Shown piece after piece: positions 1 to 7,276 of a DNA stretch of 37,538 bases. Both the position numbers and the translations under genes were made by a program. This DNA comes from Anaerolineae bacterium (GTDB taxonomy: Bacteria; Chloroflexota; Anaerolineae; Aggregatilineales; Phototrophicaceae). The stretch spans positions 1 through 37,538 of the forward strand of contig JAJEGA010000112.1 in assembly GCA_022820125.1 (NCBI GenBank). Direction: 5' to 3'. The notes beneath the pieces are model-generated. The model ran no database searches. It was not told the origin of the DNA and was given only the letters and a program-made list of their open reading frames with translations. Each line of letters opens with the position of its first letter. Position 1 is the stretch's first letter.

Positions 1-65
1 TCTCGCCCCTACAGATCTCGAATCAGATTAGCATCGCCCTTTTTCGCATGACTTACTTGCGTTTA

Positions 66-87
66 CTTCTGTGTTCTCTATGGTGAA
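66..87 (-). repeat. Remnant of CACAGAG-type dispersed repeat
   Basis: The reverse complement of these 22 bases matches 37354-37375 at 19 of 22 positions (core AGAGAACACAGA). The rest of 1-157 contains no gene that I can support. A piece of the REP-like repeat (CGCCCCTACA) lies at 4-13. Confidence 0.55.
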
Positions 88-157
88 AAAACCTGTGTCG
101 TGTTCGCAAAGAGAATTATATCCACGATAATCGCCACTCCCCGCGGCGCCCGAACGC

Positions 158-187
158 TTGACATCAAAGCAAATAGCGGCTTATAAT
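158..187 (+). promoter_or_regulatory. Consensus sigma-70-type promoter for the DUF177/sigma factor pair
   Basis: TTGACA at 158-163 and TATAAT at 182-187 are both exact consensus hexamers, separated by 18 bases. Transcription should begin near 194, upstream of all candidate starts of the DUF177 gene. It is the best match to the housekeeping consensus that I found in the window. The gene pair it drives includes a primary-type sigma factor, which fits strong constitutive expression. Confidence 0.8.
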
Positions 188-255
188 GCATCAGACATAA
201 ATTATCGCAATATCATACAAGATGCTATATGCGATATTTTCGAGGAGTGGATGAG

Positions 256-807
256 TTGGGCGGAACGCGCGGCAGCTATCTAAAAAGGCGTCTCCTCAAA
301 TTACAAGTTGGTTATCTTTTGTCGGAAGGACCCGGCAACTCAAAGGTAGTGCCGATATGTCTTCCGCAGCGGCTGCAAGTGGCGAACGATCTCTTTTTGG
401 AATCACTTACCGGCAACTTGGTCTTGACCCGTACGAAAGAGGGTATCCTTATACAGGGTACGTTGCAAGTCGGCCACGCGCGGGAATGCGACCGATGCCT
501 TGAAGCATTCGATCATGAATTTGAACTCGGCGTCGCCGAGCTTTTCGCCTCGCCGCCAGACGCCAACAACAGCGTCTTTAGCGTTGATAGCAATGGCGAA
601 ATTGATCTTGCCCCGCTGCTGCGGGAGGAGGTGCTGATTGAGGAAAGTTATCGCACTGTTTGCCGCGCTGAATGTCGTGGCTTGAGCGCAGAAACCGGCG
701 CCAACCTGAACCACGAAGAAGAGCCGCTTCTCGTTGACGCTTCGCCATTGGAAGGCGGCTTGGCAATTGATCCACGACTGGCGGTGTTGAAGCAATTGTT
801 GACCTAA
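256..807 (+). CDS. YceD/DUF177 family protein
   Basis: This belongs to the DUF177 (YceD) family, small proteins tied to ribosome or 23S rRNA metabolism and often encoded just before rpmF. The core aligns from the LLKLQVGYLLSEGPGN region through CDRCLEAF and CRAECRGL to the C-terminal IDPRLAVLKQLL signature. The first zinc-type pair (CDRC) and CRAEC are present. The following CPxCG-type pair seen in relatives is replaced by SAETG, so the zinc ribbon is incomplete. A TTG start at 256 is chosen because GAGGAG (242-247) sits 8 bases before it; ATG 229 in the same frame has no Shine-Dalgarno sequence. No rpmF follows; a sigma factor gene comes 69 bases downstream and is probably co-transcribed. 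Confidence 0.82.
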   Translation: MGGTRGSYLKRRLLKLQVGYLLSEGPGNSKVVPICLPQRLQVANDLFLESLTGNLVLTRTKEGILIQGTLQVGHARECDRCLEAFDHEFELGVAELFASPPDANNSVFSVDSNGEIDLAPLLREEVLIEESYRTVCRAECRGLSAETGANLNHEEEPLLVDASPLEGGLAIDPRLAVLKQLLT

Positions 808-876
808 GACGAGATGATTACAGGGATGCGCAACGCAAATGGGGTGTGCGCGCATTCGCCAAGCTAGGGGTGTAAA

Positions 877-1962
877 GTGGACGAGTTTGGTAACAGGTAT
901 GAGTCTGATATTGACTTGATGACCTACCTGGACGACGACAAGGGTGAGAAGGCTTCGATGGAGCTCTTCTTGGATGAAGCTGATATTGACCTTTTCGACG
1001 ATTCGTTTGAAGAGGATTTGGTTCTCGAAGAAGAAGATGATCACGACCTCGGCGAGATCGCTTCCAGCGATACGGTCGGCTTGTATCTGAAAGAAATGGC
1101 GCGCGTTCCTCTGCTGACCACAGAGGAAGAAGTGCAACTTGCGATGCGGCAGGAAGCGGGCGAAACCGCGCAGGAGCAGTTGCAGCGGGCGCCGGACCAC
1201 GAACGCCGCGCCGAGTGGCAGTTTTTGGTTCAAGATGGCTTGAACGCGCGCGACCACCTCATCAAGGCGAATACAAGGCTGGTGGTTTCAATCGCGAAAA
1301 AATATATGTCGCGCGGTGTGCCTTTCCTCGATTTGATACAAGAAGGCAACCTCGGGCTGATGAAAGCGGTGGAGAAATTCGATTACCACCGCGGCTATCG
1401 TTTCAGCACCTATGCGACCTGGTGGATCAGGCAGACGATTACGCGCGCGATCGCCGATCAGGGCCGCACGATTCGTGTGCCGGTACACATGACCGACCGC
1501 ATCCGGCAGCTTTACCGGGTGGCGCGCGACCTGGAGCAAGAAACCGGCTGCAAGCCCTCGGTGGAGGAAATTGCCGAGGTGATGGAGTGTGAACCGCGCA
1601 AGGTGCAGTGGATGCTGAAGGTCTCCTGGCGTCCCCTGAGCCTGGAACATCCGGTGGGCAAGGATGACGACAGCGAGCTAGGCAGCTTCATCGAGAATGA
1701 TCGCGAGCCGAACCCGTCCGACAGCGCCAACAACAAACTCCTGAAAGAGAAGATTGAGGAACTCCTCAATACGCTGACGCCACGAGAGGCGAGAATCCTG
1801 CGTTTGCGCTTCGGCCTCCAAAACGGCCACTGTTACACGCTGGAAGAAGTCGGGCAGAAATTCGGCTTGACGCGCGAGCGGATCAGGCAGATTGAGGGGC
1901 GGGCGCTGCGGCGCTTGCGGCATCCCCGCCGCAGCCGTAAGTTGCGCGATTATCTTGATTAG
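877..1962 (+). CDS. RNA polymerase sigma factor, RpoD/SigA family
   Basis: This 361-residue sigma-70 factor directs RNA polymerase to promoters. Residues 1-60 are very acidic, like a short region 1.1. Region 1.2 is at about 63-92 ([18 protein letters not shown]), regions 2.1-2.4 at about 125-200 ([33 protein letters not shown]), region 3 at 201-280 and region 4 at 296-361 ([34 protein letters not shown]). The RpoD box and the helix-turn-helix are intact. The start is GTG at 877 with AGGGGTG at 866-872. It is shorter than E. coli RpoD and lacks the large non-conserved insert, like Gram-positive SigA or a group 2 paralogue. From one window I cannot tell primary from group 2. Confidence 0.95.
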   Translation: MDEFGNRYESDIDLMTYLDDDKGEKASMELFLDEADIDLFDDSFEEDLVLEEEDDHDLGEIASSDTVGLYLKEMARVPLLTTEEEVQLAMRQEAGETAQEQLQRAPDHERRAEWQFLVQDGLNARDHLIKANTRLVVSIAKKYMSRGVPFLDLIQEGNLGLMKAVEKFDYHRGYRFSTYATWWIRQTITRAIADQGRTIRVPVHMTDRIRQLYRVARDLEQETGCKPSVEEIAEVMECEPRKVQWMLKVSWRPLSLEHPVGKDDDSELGSFIENDREPNPSDSANNKLLKEKIEELLNTLTPREARILRLRFGLQNGHCYTLEEVGQKFGLTRERIRQIEGRALRRLRHPRRSRKLRDYLD

Positions 1963-1986
1963 TCTTTGGAAGCCGCGTCTTTAGTC

Positions 1987-2964
1987 TCACCAAGCCTCGA
2001 GCAAGGTCGTTTCAAGTTCGGGCGATAAATCGGCAGGTCTTGGGGTGTCGGCTGGGGTGGCGCGCGCCCAGTCATAGGTATCGCGGATGGTCTGCCTAAG
2101 CGGACGAAACCACAACCCGGCGGCGAGCGCCCGGTCTATGCTGAAGGTCATGAAGCTTTCCGCCGCTTCTTGATTCAGCCAGAGAGGCAATCCCATAAAT
2201 TCTTCGACGCCGCGCCCCCGCAAGAACGCGTCGCTGGCGTGGTGGAATTGGACATCGCTGGCCAAAGCCTCTTTCGCGCTTCGCAAGAATTCACCAAAAG
2301 TCATGCGCTCGGCCGGTCCTGTCACATTGTAAATTCCAGCCAACTGCGACTCGGTCCCATCCAGAACGAAGGCGGCCAGATCCCGCGCGTCAATGAATTG
2401 GAGCGGCTGCTGGCCCGGCGGCGCGATGGCATCGCCTCCCCTGGCGGCGCGCGTCACCCAATAGGTGAAGCGATTAGTTGGGTCATAAGGGCCGACTATC
2501 AAGCCCGCGCGGATGATTAGCGCGCTGCCGGGGAAGGCAGCGAGTACCGTCCGCTCGCAGCCAGCTTTCAGCGGTCCGTAGGATTCTGCCGTAACTTCGT
2601 CATTGGCGCCCGCTTCCAGGGTCAACACCGGCGCGGTCTCATCCCGATTGCTTGCGCCGGCTAGCGGATAAACCGAGAGCGTCGAGATGAACACATAGTG
2701 ATCAACCGCCTGACGCAAAGCCGCGGTTGACAGCATCAGCTGCCGCGGCCGATACCCGCAGGTGTCGATTACCGCGTCCCAGCGCCGCTCGCCCAGCCGA
2801 TCGAGATCTGTCTCGCGGTCGCCGCGAATTGTTTCTATATCGGGATAGGCTTCAGGATTGCTAAGGCCGCGGTTGAATAGTGTGACGCGATGACCGCGGG
2901 CCTGGGCGGCATCAACTAAGGCGCGCCCGAGGAAAATCGTACCGCCGATGATCAAGAGGCGCAT
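1987..2964 (-). CDS. NAD-dependent epimerase/dehydratase family protein (extended SDR)
   Basis: This 325-residue Rossmann-fold oxidoreductase is an atypical extended SDR. The nucleotide-binding motif GGTIFLG is at residues 7-13, the substrate-loop region HYVFISTLSVYP at 89-100, and the catalytic YxxxK is Y129-K133. The fold runs to a typical C-terminal lid rich in substrate-binding residues. Substrate is probably a nucleotide sugar or similar, but nothing in the sequence fixes it. The gene converges on the sigma factor gene with a 24-base gap. The ATG at 2964 is the natural start because the Rossmann strand begins at residue 2. Confidence 0.85.
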   Translation of the reverse strand: MRLLIIGGTIFLGRALVDAAQARGHRVTLFNRGLSNPEAYPDIETIRGDRETDLDRLGERRWDAVIDTCGYRPRQLMLSTAALRQAVDHYVFISTLSVYPLAGASNRDETAPVLTLEAGANDEVTAESYGPLKAGCERTVLAAFPGSALIIRAGLIVGPYDPTNRFTYWVTRAARGGDAIAPPGQQPLQFIDARDLAAFVLDGTESQLAGIYNVTGPAERMTFGEFLRSAKEALASDVQFHHASDAFLRGRGVEEFMGLPLWLNQEAAESFMTFSIDRALAAGLWFRPLRQTIRDTYDWARATPADTPRPADLSPELETTLLEAW

Positions 2965-3047
2965 GGCGCCACTCTCTCATCGGGCGCTTCAGGCAATGCT
3001 TCGATTCCCTTGTTGGACATAGAAGACCTCGGGCGATTGCATACGAT

Positions 3048-3068
3048 GCCGTACGACTATTGTACGGC
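3048..3068. promoter_or_regulatory. Inverted repeat between divergent genes
   Basis: GCCGTAC at 3048-3054 and GTACGGC at 3062-3068 form a perfect 7-bp palindrome with a 7-base centre. It lies between the divergent epimerase and M28 peptidase genes, about 45 bases before the putative -10 of the latter. It could be a dimeric repressor site or a chance hairpin; there is no regulator gene nearby. Confidence 0.3.
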
Positions 3069-3111
3069 TTCTGGACGCGCTGTCTACAGACGGCATTGCT
3101 GCGGCGAACTA

Positions 3112-3120
3112 TGCTAGAAT
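3112..3120 (+). promoter_or_regulatory. Extended -10 promoter, probably giving a near-leaderless mRNA
   Basis: TGCTAGAAT at 3112-3120 is an extended -10 (TGN plus TAGAAT). Only 7 bases separate it from the ATG at 3128, so transcription would start at or within a base or two of the start codon. There is no convincing -35 and no Shine-Dalgarno sequence. The same TGCTARA core precedes the GT2 gene at 10654-10662, and TGCTAAAGT occurs at 4549-4557 before the GT4 gene. Confidence 0.45.
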
Positions 3121-3127
3121 CGCCATT

Positions 3128-4504
3128 ATGGACAGGACAGCCAGCCATCGCAAGACCGCCCTCATCTTAGCCGGATTCATGCTGCTGTTGATTTCCTGCA
3201 ACCTGGGCGCCAGCGAAAGCGGGCCGCCAACGCTGGCGCCGCTGCCCGCCCCTACAGCGCAAGCGACCCTGGGCTACGCGGAAGCGCGTCCGGTCGCCCT
3301 GCCCGCAGTTGGCGCGACGCCCATCCCGTCAAGCGGCGACGCCATGCGGCTTCTGCTTGACCAAGTCGAGTCTGATCGCTTGATGTCGCATATCCGCAGC
3401 CTGCAAGATATGCGGACGCGGCATATCAGCTCGACGCAAACATCAACTCGCGAAGGCATCGGCGCGGCCCGGCGTTATATCAACGACCAGTTCGAGATCT
3501 TCCGCGCGGCATCCGGCGGGAAATTCTACACCTTTGAGGTTGGCTTTCAGGCTTATACCTCGCCCGATGAAAGGACATCCCAATATAACGTTGTCGGCGC
3601 GATCAGCGGCACGGAGCTAAACGCGGGCGCCGTCATCGTCGGCGCGCATTATGACAGCATCGGCACGCCGCGCGATTCCGGCGAAGTCTTCGCGCCAGGC
3701 GCCAACGACAATGGCTCGGGTGTGGCCGCTGTGCTGGAGCTTGCGCGGATATTAAGCGCGTCTCAATATAAAGCGACGATTATGTTCGTGCTGTTTTCCG
3801 CGGAAGAAGTGCAGCGGCAGGGCAGCATCGCATTCGCCAAGTGGATCGCCGATGACAATCTTGATGTGATCGGCATGATAAATCTCGACACTATCGGCAA
3901 TATTCACGATTTCGGCGGCAATCGCGAAGATCGGTACTTGCGCGTCTACTCGGCGGGACCCAACGATGCGTCTGTTTCGCGGCGGCTGGCGCGAGAAGCC
4001 AACTTCCTGAGCCACAACTACAATCTCGCGATCGACCTGCGCGTGATGGATGCAGTTGATCGGGAGAATCGTTATGGCGATCATCAGTCTTTCAGCGATT
4101 TGGGTTATCCCGCGATCCGCTTCATCAACGCCTTTGAAGAGAAACGCAATGCCGACCCGACAGATACGATCGAATTTATTGAGCCGGATTACCTGCGCCG
4201 ATCGACCCAGGCGGCCTTGGCGCTCGTCGCCGCCCTCGCCGACGGACCCCGCCCGCCAGCCAATATCGCCTTGCGCGAGCGCGATGGCGGGAAGAAGGAA
4301 CTGGTCTGGGAACCGGTGGAAGACGCCGTCAGTTACGTCATCGCGCTGCGCCCGGCCGGTTCGCTGATCTACGCCGATCAATTGCCGATCAGCGAGACCA
4401 AAGTTGTCTGGGCTGGCTTCGCGGATTACGCCGGTATCGCCATCGCCGCCCGCGACAGCCGCGGTTACATCGGCCCTCTTTCCCACGAGATCATCCCGCG
4501 TTAA
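3128..4504 (+). CDS. M28 family zinc metallopeptidase lipoprotein
   Basis: This is a predicted exported aminopeptidase-type M28 enzyme of 458 residues. The N-terminus has a hydrophobic stretch ending in a lipobox (LISC, Cys24), followed by a Pro/Ala-rich linker, so it should be a lipoprotein outside the membrane. Zinc ligands of the M28 core are visible: H174 in GAHYDS, D194 in GANDNGSG, the E226-E227 pair in FSAEE, D254 in INLDTIG and H319 in YGDHQSFSDLGYPAI. Residues from about 375 to the end (PANIALRERDG...ELVWEP to SRGYIGP) look like a fibronectin III-type module. M28 enzymes usually cleave N-terminal residues from peptides; the substrate here is unknown. It is a single gene, likely with its own promoter at 3112. 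Confidence 0.9.
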   Translation: MDRTASHRKTALILAGFMLLLISCNLGASESGPPTLAPLPAPTAQATLGYAEARPVALPAVGATPIPSSGDAMRLLLDQVESDRLMSHIRSLQDMRTRHISSTQTSTREGIGAARRYINDQFEIFRAASGGKFYTFEVGFQAYTSPDERTSQYNVVGAISGTELNAGAVIVGAHYDSIGTPRDSGEVFAPGANDNGSGVAAVLELARILSASQYKATIMFVLFSAEEVQRQGSIAFAKWIADDNLDVIGMINLDTIGNIHDFGGNREDRYLRVYSAGPNDASVSRRLAREANFLSHNYNLAIDLRVMDAVDRENRYGDHQSFSDLGYPAIRFINAFEEKRNADPTDTIEFIEPDYLRRSTQAALALVAALADGPRPPANIALRERDGGKKELVWEPVEDAVSYVIALRPAGSLIYADQLPISETKVVWAGFADYAGIAIAARDSRGYIGPLSHEIIPR

Positions 4505-4600
4505 GCCGACAAGTGCGGGCGCATAAGCTAGCGTCCGTCATGGCGGTCTGCTAAAGTGAAATCGCCCCTATCAGGAATTGTCGCGGACGGTTGAGGCAGC

Positions 4601-5725
4601 ATGCGCATCGCTCATGTTATCAAAGTCACACGAATCAGCGGCGCCGAACGGCATTTGCTTTTCTTGCTGGACGGCTTGCGACAGCGTGGGCTTGACGCGC
4701 GTCTGATCATCCTCGTCGAGCGCAACGAGCCGATGCAAGAGATGATGGAGGCGGCGAAAGCGCGCGGCATTCCGGTCCAGAGCATTCCGATCGGGCGCGA
4801 TTATGATTTGCCTCTGCTTTGGCGGCTGCGGCGGGCGCTGCGCCATATCAAACCTGATATTGTGCATACGCACTTGATTCACGCCGATCTCTATGGCTAC
4901 GTCTCCGCCAAGCTGGCGGGGGTCGGCGCTGTCGTCAGCAGTCGGCATCTCGATGACGCCTTTCGTTATCGCGCCCGTTGGCGCCGCGTCAATCGCAGGC
5001 TCTGGCGCATGATTGACGCCGGCATCGCCATATCAGCGGCGATGAAGCAGTTCGCGCTGACGATTGAAGCGGCGCCAGCGCCCAAAGTCAGTGTCGTGCT
5101 ATACGGCATGGACTTCAAATGGCTGAGCGACGAAGCCATTGACGCCGCCCGCCTGCGCCTGCGAGCTGAACTGAAAATGGCCGCCGACGCGCAGCTGCTG
5201 GGAATGGCTTGCCGGCTGGTGGAGCAGAAGGGCATCCCTTACGCGCTGGAGGCGATGCGCCGCATTCGCTCCGATTTCCCGCGCGCCCATCTGGTCATCG
5301 CTGGCGATGGCGAGCAAGCCAGTGAACTGCGGCGGCTGGCGAGCAGGCTGGGCATTGCCGACCGCGTCCACTGGCTGGGATGGCGCGCGGACGCAGCCGA
5401 TCTGATGGCTGCCCTTGACGTCTTCCTGCTGCCGAGCCTGCGCGAAGGTTTTGGCTTGGTGCTGCTGGAAGCGATGTCGCGCCGCCTGCCGATTGTCGCC
5501 AGCCACGTCGGCGCCATACCCGAGATCGTTATCGACGGCGAAACCGGCATCTTGGTCGAGCCGCGCAATGTCGATGAATTGGCGAAGGCAATGACGCGCC
5601 TGCTCAACGATCGCGCGCTGCGGAAGTATATGGGGCTGCTCGGCGCCGCCCGCCTGGAGGAGCATTTCAATGTTGAGCGCATGGTTGACGGCACAGTCGC
5701 CGTCTATGAGCAGGTCTTGAATTAG
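4601..5725 (+). CDS. Glycosyltransferase family 4 (GT-B fold)
   Basis: This 374-residue retaining glycosyltransferase transfers a sugar from a nucleotide-sugar donor, probably to a cell-surface glycan or lipid carrier. The N-terminal acceptor domain starts at MRIAHVIKVTRISGAERHLL, with IVHTHLIHADLYG near 88-99. The C-terminal donor domain carries GMACRLVEQKGI (201-212), LVIAGDGE (231-238) and the Ex7E motif E282-E290 in REGFGLVLLEA, then SHVGAIPEIVIDGETGILV. It has no signal peptide or membrane segment, so it acts at the cytosolic face. It is followed after 12 bases by the TIR-FHA gene, so the two are probably one transcript. The donor and acceptor cannot be assigned. Confidence 0.92.
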   Translation: MRIAHVIKVTRISGAERHLLFLLDGLRQRGLDARLIILVERNEPMQEMMEAAKARGIPVQSIPIGRDYDLPLLWRLRRALRHIKPDIVHTHLIHADLYGYVSAKLAGVGAVVSSRHLDDAFRYRARWRRVNRRLWRMIDAGIAISAAMKQFALTIEAAPAPKVSVVLYGMDFKWLSDEAIDAARLRLRAELKMAADAQLLGMACRLVEQKGIPYALEAMRRIRSDFPRAHLVIAGDGEQASELRRLASRLGIADRVHWLGWRADAADLMAALDVFLLPSLREGFGLVLLEAMSRRLPIVASHVGAIPEIVIDGETGILVEPRNVDELAKAMTRLLNDRALRKYMGLLGAARLEEHFNVERMVDGTVAVYEQVLN

Positions 5726-5737
5726 ACGGATCCGAAC

Positions 5738-6508
5738 ATGAGCAAGGTTTACCTGTCTTATGCGCCCGAGGACAGCCAACGAGCGGAAGAACTGCGGCGT
5801 ATACTCATGGCGCGGGGATACCGTCCCTGGATTGATCCGCAGCCGATAGAGGGGGCGCGCTGGCACTACGAGATGGACGCGGCTATTGGCGCTGCTGACG
5901 CGCTAATCGTCCTCTTGACAGCGGCGGCAGCGACCTCGCCCCATGTCACTTACGAGTGGGCGCTGGCGCTGGGCGCGGGCAGACCCGTCTTCGCAATCAT
6001 CTACGAGGAGGCGCCGGAACATCCGCGCTTGACTGCGGTCACTCGCTATGACGCGCGAGCGTTCAGCGATGAAAACCACTTCTGGGATCACTTCCTGTCG
6101 GGTTTCAATCAGTGTATGCGGCGCGCGGCCGCCGAAAGACAATCGAGAGCCTGTTCATTCGACGAATTGCCTGAAATTGACAAGAGCGCCATGCCGACAG
6201 AACCGGGTTACTGGATCGTCATGCGGCGCGGACCGCATCAGAATCAGATGAATCAACTGGAGCGCGCGGTCGTCGCCATCGGGCGCGACCGCGCCAACGA
6301 CATCGCCATACGCGACGGGCAGGTCAGCCGCTATCATTTGCGCCTCACGCTGCAGGATCAAGATTATCAGCTTGAAGACTTGGGCAGCACAAACGGCACG
6401 AGAGTCAACGGATTGCGCGTCTCCACGAGTACGCGCCTGAACGATGGCGATATCATCGCGCTGGGCGATTCGATCCTGCTGACCTACGACCTGGTGTATC
6501 AGGAGTAG
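5738..6508 (+). CDS. TIR domain - FHA domain fusion protein
   Basis: This 256-residue protein joins two signalling modules. Residues 1-125 are a bacterial TIR_2-type domain: KVYLSYAPEDSQRAEELRRIL opens the fold, WIDPQPIEGARW follows the BB-loop region, ALIVLLTAAAATSPHV is strand D, and E73 in VTYEWALALG sits where NADase-active TIR domains carry their catalytic glutamate. After a linker, residues 177-250 are an FHA phosphothreonine-binding domain with IGRDRANDI (181-189), SRYH (197-200) and GSTNGTRVNG (216-225). FHA domains bind phosphothreonine peptides, so the TIR part may be recruited or switched by a Ser/Thr kinase; no such kinase is in the window. It lies 12 bases after the GT4 gene. A role in defence, NAD cleavage or signalling is inference only. 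Confidence 0.88.
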   Translation: MSKVYLSYAPEDSQRAEELRRILMARGYRPWIDPQPIEGARWHYEMDAAIGAADALIVLLTAAAATSPHVTYEWALALGAGRPVFAIIYEEAPEHPRLTAVTRYDARAFSDENHFWDHFLSGFNQCMRRAAAERQSRACSFDELPEIDKSAMPTEPGYWIVMRRGPHQNQMNQLERAVVAIGRDRANDIAIRDGQVSRYHLRLTLQDQDYQLEDLGSTNGTRVNGLRVSTSTRLNDGDIIALGDSILLTYDLVYQE

Positions 6509-7166
6509 CTGGCGCCTCGCCGATGACGCGGGCTGGATTGCCGGCGACGATCGCGCCCGCCGGGATATCGCGGCTGACCACGCTGCCGGCGCCGACTACC
6601 GCCCGCGCGCCAATGCAAACACCTTTAAGTATCAGCGCGTTCATGCCAATGAAGACATCATCGGCGATCTCAACCGGCGCCGTAGTCGCGTCCAGCGGTC
6701 GCGCGCGCCGCGTCTCGGCATCAAGCGGATGGAAGTCGGTATCGGTGATGACCGTATTGGCGCCCACCCAGACACGATCGCCTATGGTGATGCGCTCATC
6801 GCAGACGAGGGAGCCGCCGGTCATGCCGAAGTCATCGCCGATGGTCAACTGCGCGCCCGCCCGCCGCGTGCTGATGATGACCGGGTGGTTCGCGCCCAGG
6901 GGGTTGCTCCGCGAATTTGAGCGCAGATTGAGCCCGCGCCCGATTCGCATTTGGCTATGGCGGTGGCGCTGAATGATGGGCAGCCCGTAAAGCCGCCAGC
7001 CACCGCCGACCTCGATTCCGCGCAGCGCCCGCCAAGCCAGCGGCAGGATCAGCCAGCGCCGGATTTCGTTGCCGGCTTTCCAGGGCATGGCGCGCGCTTG
7101 GCGCAAAGCCTCTGCCGAGAACAGCGTCTGCGGAATTCCCGCTGATTGCCCTGTCTGTTCGGTCAT
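6453..7166 (-). CDS. Left-handed beta-helix acyltransferase (hexapeptide repeat)
   Basis: This is a hexapeptide-repeat O-acetyltransferase-like protein, about 237 residues from ATG 7166. Counting from the in-frame GTG at 7193, which would add 9 residues, the beta-helix turns run from LTIGDDFGMTGGSLV through ITIGDRVWVGANTVI to VEIADDVFIGMNALI and ARAVVGAGSVV, ending with the classic GNPARVIG. H155 in TDFHPLD matches the catalytic histidine of xenobiotic/maltose acetyltransferase types. It probably acetylates a sugar or surface glycan, which would fit the neighbouring GT4. Neither start has a strong ribosome site. The last 19 codons overlap the convergent TIR-FHA gene by 56 bases; that overlap encodes only a Gly/Arg/Pro-rich tail after the fold ends. 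Confidence 0.85.
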   Translation of the reverse strand: MTEQTGQSAGIPQTLFSAEALRQARAMPWKAGNEIRRWLILPLAWRALRGIEVGGGWRLYGLPIIQRHRHSQMRIGRGLNLRSNSRSNPLGANHPVIISTRRAGAQLTIGDDFGMTGGSLVCDERITIGDRVWVGANTVITDTDFHPLDAETRRARPLDATTAPVEIADDVFIGMNALILKGVCIGARAVVGAGSVVSRDIPAGAIVAGNPARVIGEAPATPDTPGRRSAGSNRPAR

Positions 7167-7215
7167 GGTCTGCGATTTATCGCTTCTTTCCACCTTATGA
7201 TACCCGCTATTTGTT

Positions 7216-7243
7216 GCGGGCGACCCAATGGGTAGCCTCTACA
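7216..7243 (-). repeat. REP-like hairpin repeat, GGGCGACCC...GGGTAGCC type
   Basis: GGGCGACCC AAT GGGTAGCC can fold on itself (ACCC with GGGT around AAT) and is followed by the CTCTACA end, a variant of CCCCTACA. It is the reverse complement of the repeat type at 31812-31836, with a few changes. It lies between the 3' end of the PBP gene and the 5' end of the acyltransferase gene. Confidence 0.6.
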
Positions 7244-7276
7244 CATATATCGCTGTGCGCGAGCGTTCCGCAGGAT

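Noticed and set aside
403..1257. Long minus-strand ORF of 284 codons opposite DUF177 and the sigma factor start
   Set aside because: It is antisense to two well-supported genes, with no recognisable domain; it looks like a shadow of their codon bias.
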